DNA of 64,000 nt from an uncultured Clostridia bacterium. Lineage in GTDB: Bacteria > Bacillota > Clostridia > Oscillospirales > Acutalibacteraceae. The notes under the pieces are model-generated. The model ran no database searches, had not been told where the DNA came from, and was given only the letters and a program-made list of their open reading frames with translations. Within the stretch, counting starts at the first letter, position 1. The number at the start of each line of letters is the position of its first letter. This document shows, in pieces, positions 63,590 to 64,000 of this stretch. Where the stretch lies: assembly GCA_947627345.1 (NCBI GenBank), contig CANQVS010000006.1, positions 1 through 64,000 of the forward strand. Reading direction: 5' to 3'. Made by a program: the position numbers and the translations under genes.

Positions 63590-64000
63590 ATGGGTAGATT
63601 ATTTGGTACAGACGGTGCAAGAGGAATTGCTAACATCGAACTTACGCCCGAACTTGCTATGAATATCGGAAGAGCTGTTGCTATGGAGCTTATCAGCGAC
63701 AGCGTTGAGCATCCGACTTTTTTAATCGGTAAAGATACAAGACTTTCAGGCGATATGCTTGAGGGCGCGCTTATAGCGGGATTGACTTCGGCGGGCGCCA
63801 ATGTGAAACTTTTGGGAGTTGTTCCGACTCCTGCCGTGGCGTTTCTTATCGGAAAATATAACGCTGACGCAGGTATTATGATTTCCGCATCTCACAATCC
63901 GTTTGAATTTAACGGAATTAAAATCTTCAGCGACGAGGGTTTTAAGCTTCCCGATGATTTGGAGGAACAGATTGAGAAAATTGTTCTCGATAATAAAATT
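63590..64000 (+). CDS. glmM: Phosphoglucosamine mutase, 5' part (cut by window end)
   Basis: First 137 residues of GlmM, which turns glucosamine-6-P into glucosamine-1-P for UDP-GlcNAc. MGRLFGTDGARGIAN and the phosphoserine loop ISASHNP (S101 the phosphorylated residue) identify it. The frame is open to the last base; about 310 residues lie beyond the window. RBS AATGGAGAT. Confidence 0.95.
   Translation, partial: MGRLFGTDGARGIANIELTPELAMNIGRAVAMELISDSVEHPTFLIGKDTRLSGDMLEGALIAGLTSAGANVKLLGVVPTPAVAFLIGKYNADAGIMISASHNPFEFNGIKIFSDEGFKLPDDLEEQIEKIVLDNKI

Noticed and set aside
1-64000. Prophage, transposon, tRNA, rRNA or tmRNA genes
   Set aside because: No integrase, transposase, phage structural gene, tRNA-like cloverleaf or rRNA-like sequence was recognised on either strand.

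Overview
The window reads as a chromosomal segment of a low-GC, Gram-positive, anaerobic gut-type clostridium, most likely a Ruminococcus-like member of the Oscillospiraceae. Supporting signs are the Firmicute gene orders (gdpP-rplI-dnaB, tilS-hpt-ftsH, scpA-scpB-ytfJ, ruvC-ruvA-ruvB), the sporulation-linked genes (ytfJ/GerW and the DUF2953 protein beside it), ThyX instead of ThyA, ECF vitamin transporters, BspA-type leucine-rich-repeat secreted proteins and a type I dockerin. This is inference from gene content; there is no rRNA or tRNA gene in the window to confirm it.

Layout. 1-170: two copies of a degenerate 95-bp tandem repeat. 288-2406 (minus): rnhA-nifS-nifU operon. 2603-12208: rnj-gdpP-rplI-dnaB-tilS-hpt-ftsH, from a clear promoter to a strong terminator. 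12248-15200: uvrA alone. 15315-24956: a nine-gene run thyX-tmk-DUF2156-GNAT-DJ1-5FCL-mltG-U32-alaS with gaps of at most 32 bp or overlaps. 24957-26851: a 31-codon secreted-peptide ORF and a large LRR protein. 26942-27256 (minus): rpmB. 27282-32454: site-2 protease-scpA-scpB-DUF2953-ytfJ-DD-carboxypeptidase-rluB. 32697-35859: a three-gene biotin-dependent carboxyltransferase set (12S-like, biotin carrier, 5S-like). 35931-37528 (minus): tmcAL and a K+ channel. 37572-38901: ackA. 38918-40438 (minus): DUF378 protein, zinc-ribbon membrane protein and Lgt-like protein. 40447-41420: LRR-dockerin protein. 41446-44061: polar amino acid ABC importer. 44062-44380: three further copies of the repeat family seen at position 1. 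44493-45392: YihY-type membrane protein. 45376-47268: FMN riboswitch-ribU and THF riboswitch-folT. 47245-53690 (minus): yfhO-M20 peptidase-DUF975-GT2-licD, with three 4-nt overlaps. 53706-55670: HD hydrolase and LCP ligase. 55716-57338 (minus): GH13 amylase fused to DUF1653. 57399-59058: small membrane protein and a convergent DUF2804 gene. 59141-61167: small lipoprotein and O-antigen-ligase-like protein. 61286-64000: ruvCAB and the start of glmM.

How it fits together. Most of the window is housekeeping: replication and repair (dnaB, uvrA, ruvCAB, rnhA), thymidylate and folate supply (thyX, tmk, 5-formyl-THF cyclo-ligase, folT under a THF riboswitch), RNA and protein quality control (rnj, ftsH, alaS, tmcAL), wall growth (mltG, DD-carboxypeptidase, LCP, glmM) and acetate fermentation (ackA). 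The 47-62 kb part is rich in cell-surface polymer functions (YfhO, ExoA-like GT2, LicD, LCP, O-antigen-ligase-like), suggesting surface glycan or teichoic-acid decoration. The least conventional pieces are the dispersed repeat family, the divergent transcarboxylase-like trio, the GH13-DUF1653 fusion, the Lgt-like protein lacking canonical residues, the dockerin-bearing LRR protein and the 31-codon peptide. I found no CRISPR array, transposase, phage gene, tRNA or rRNA.
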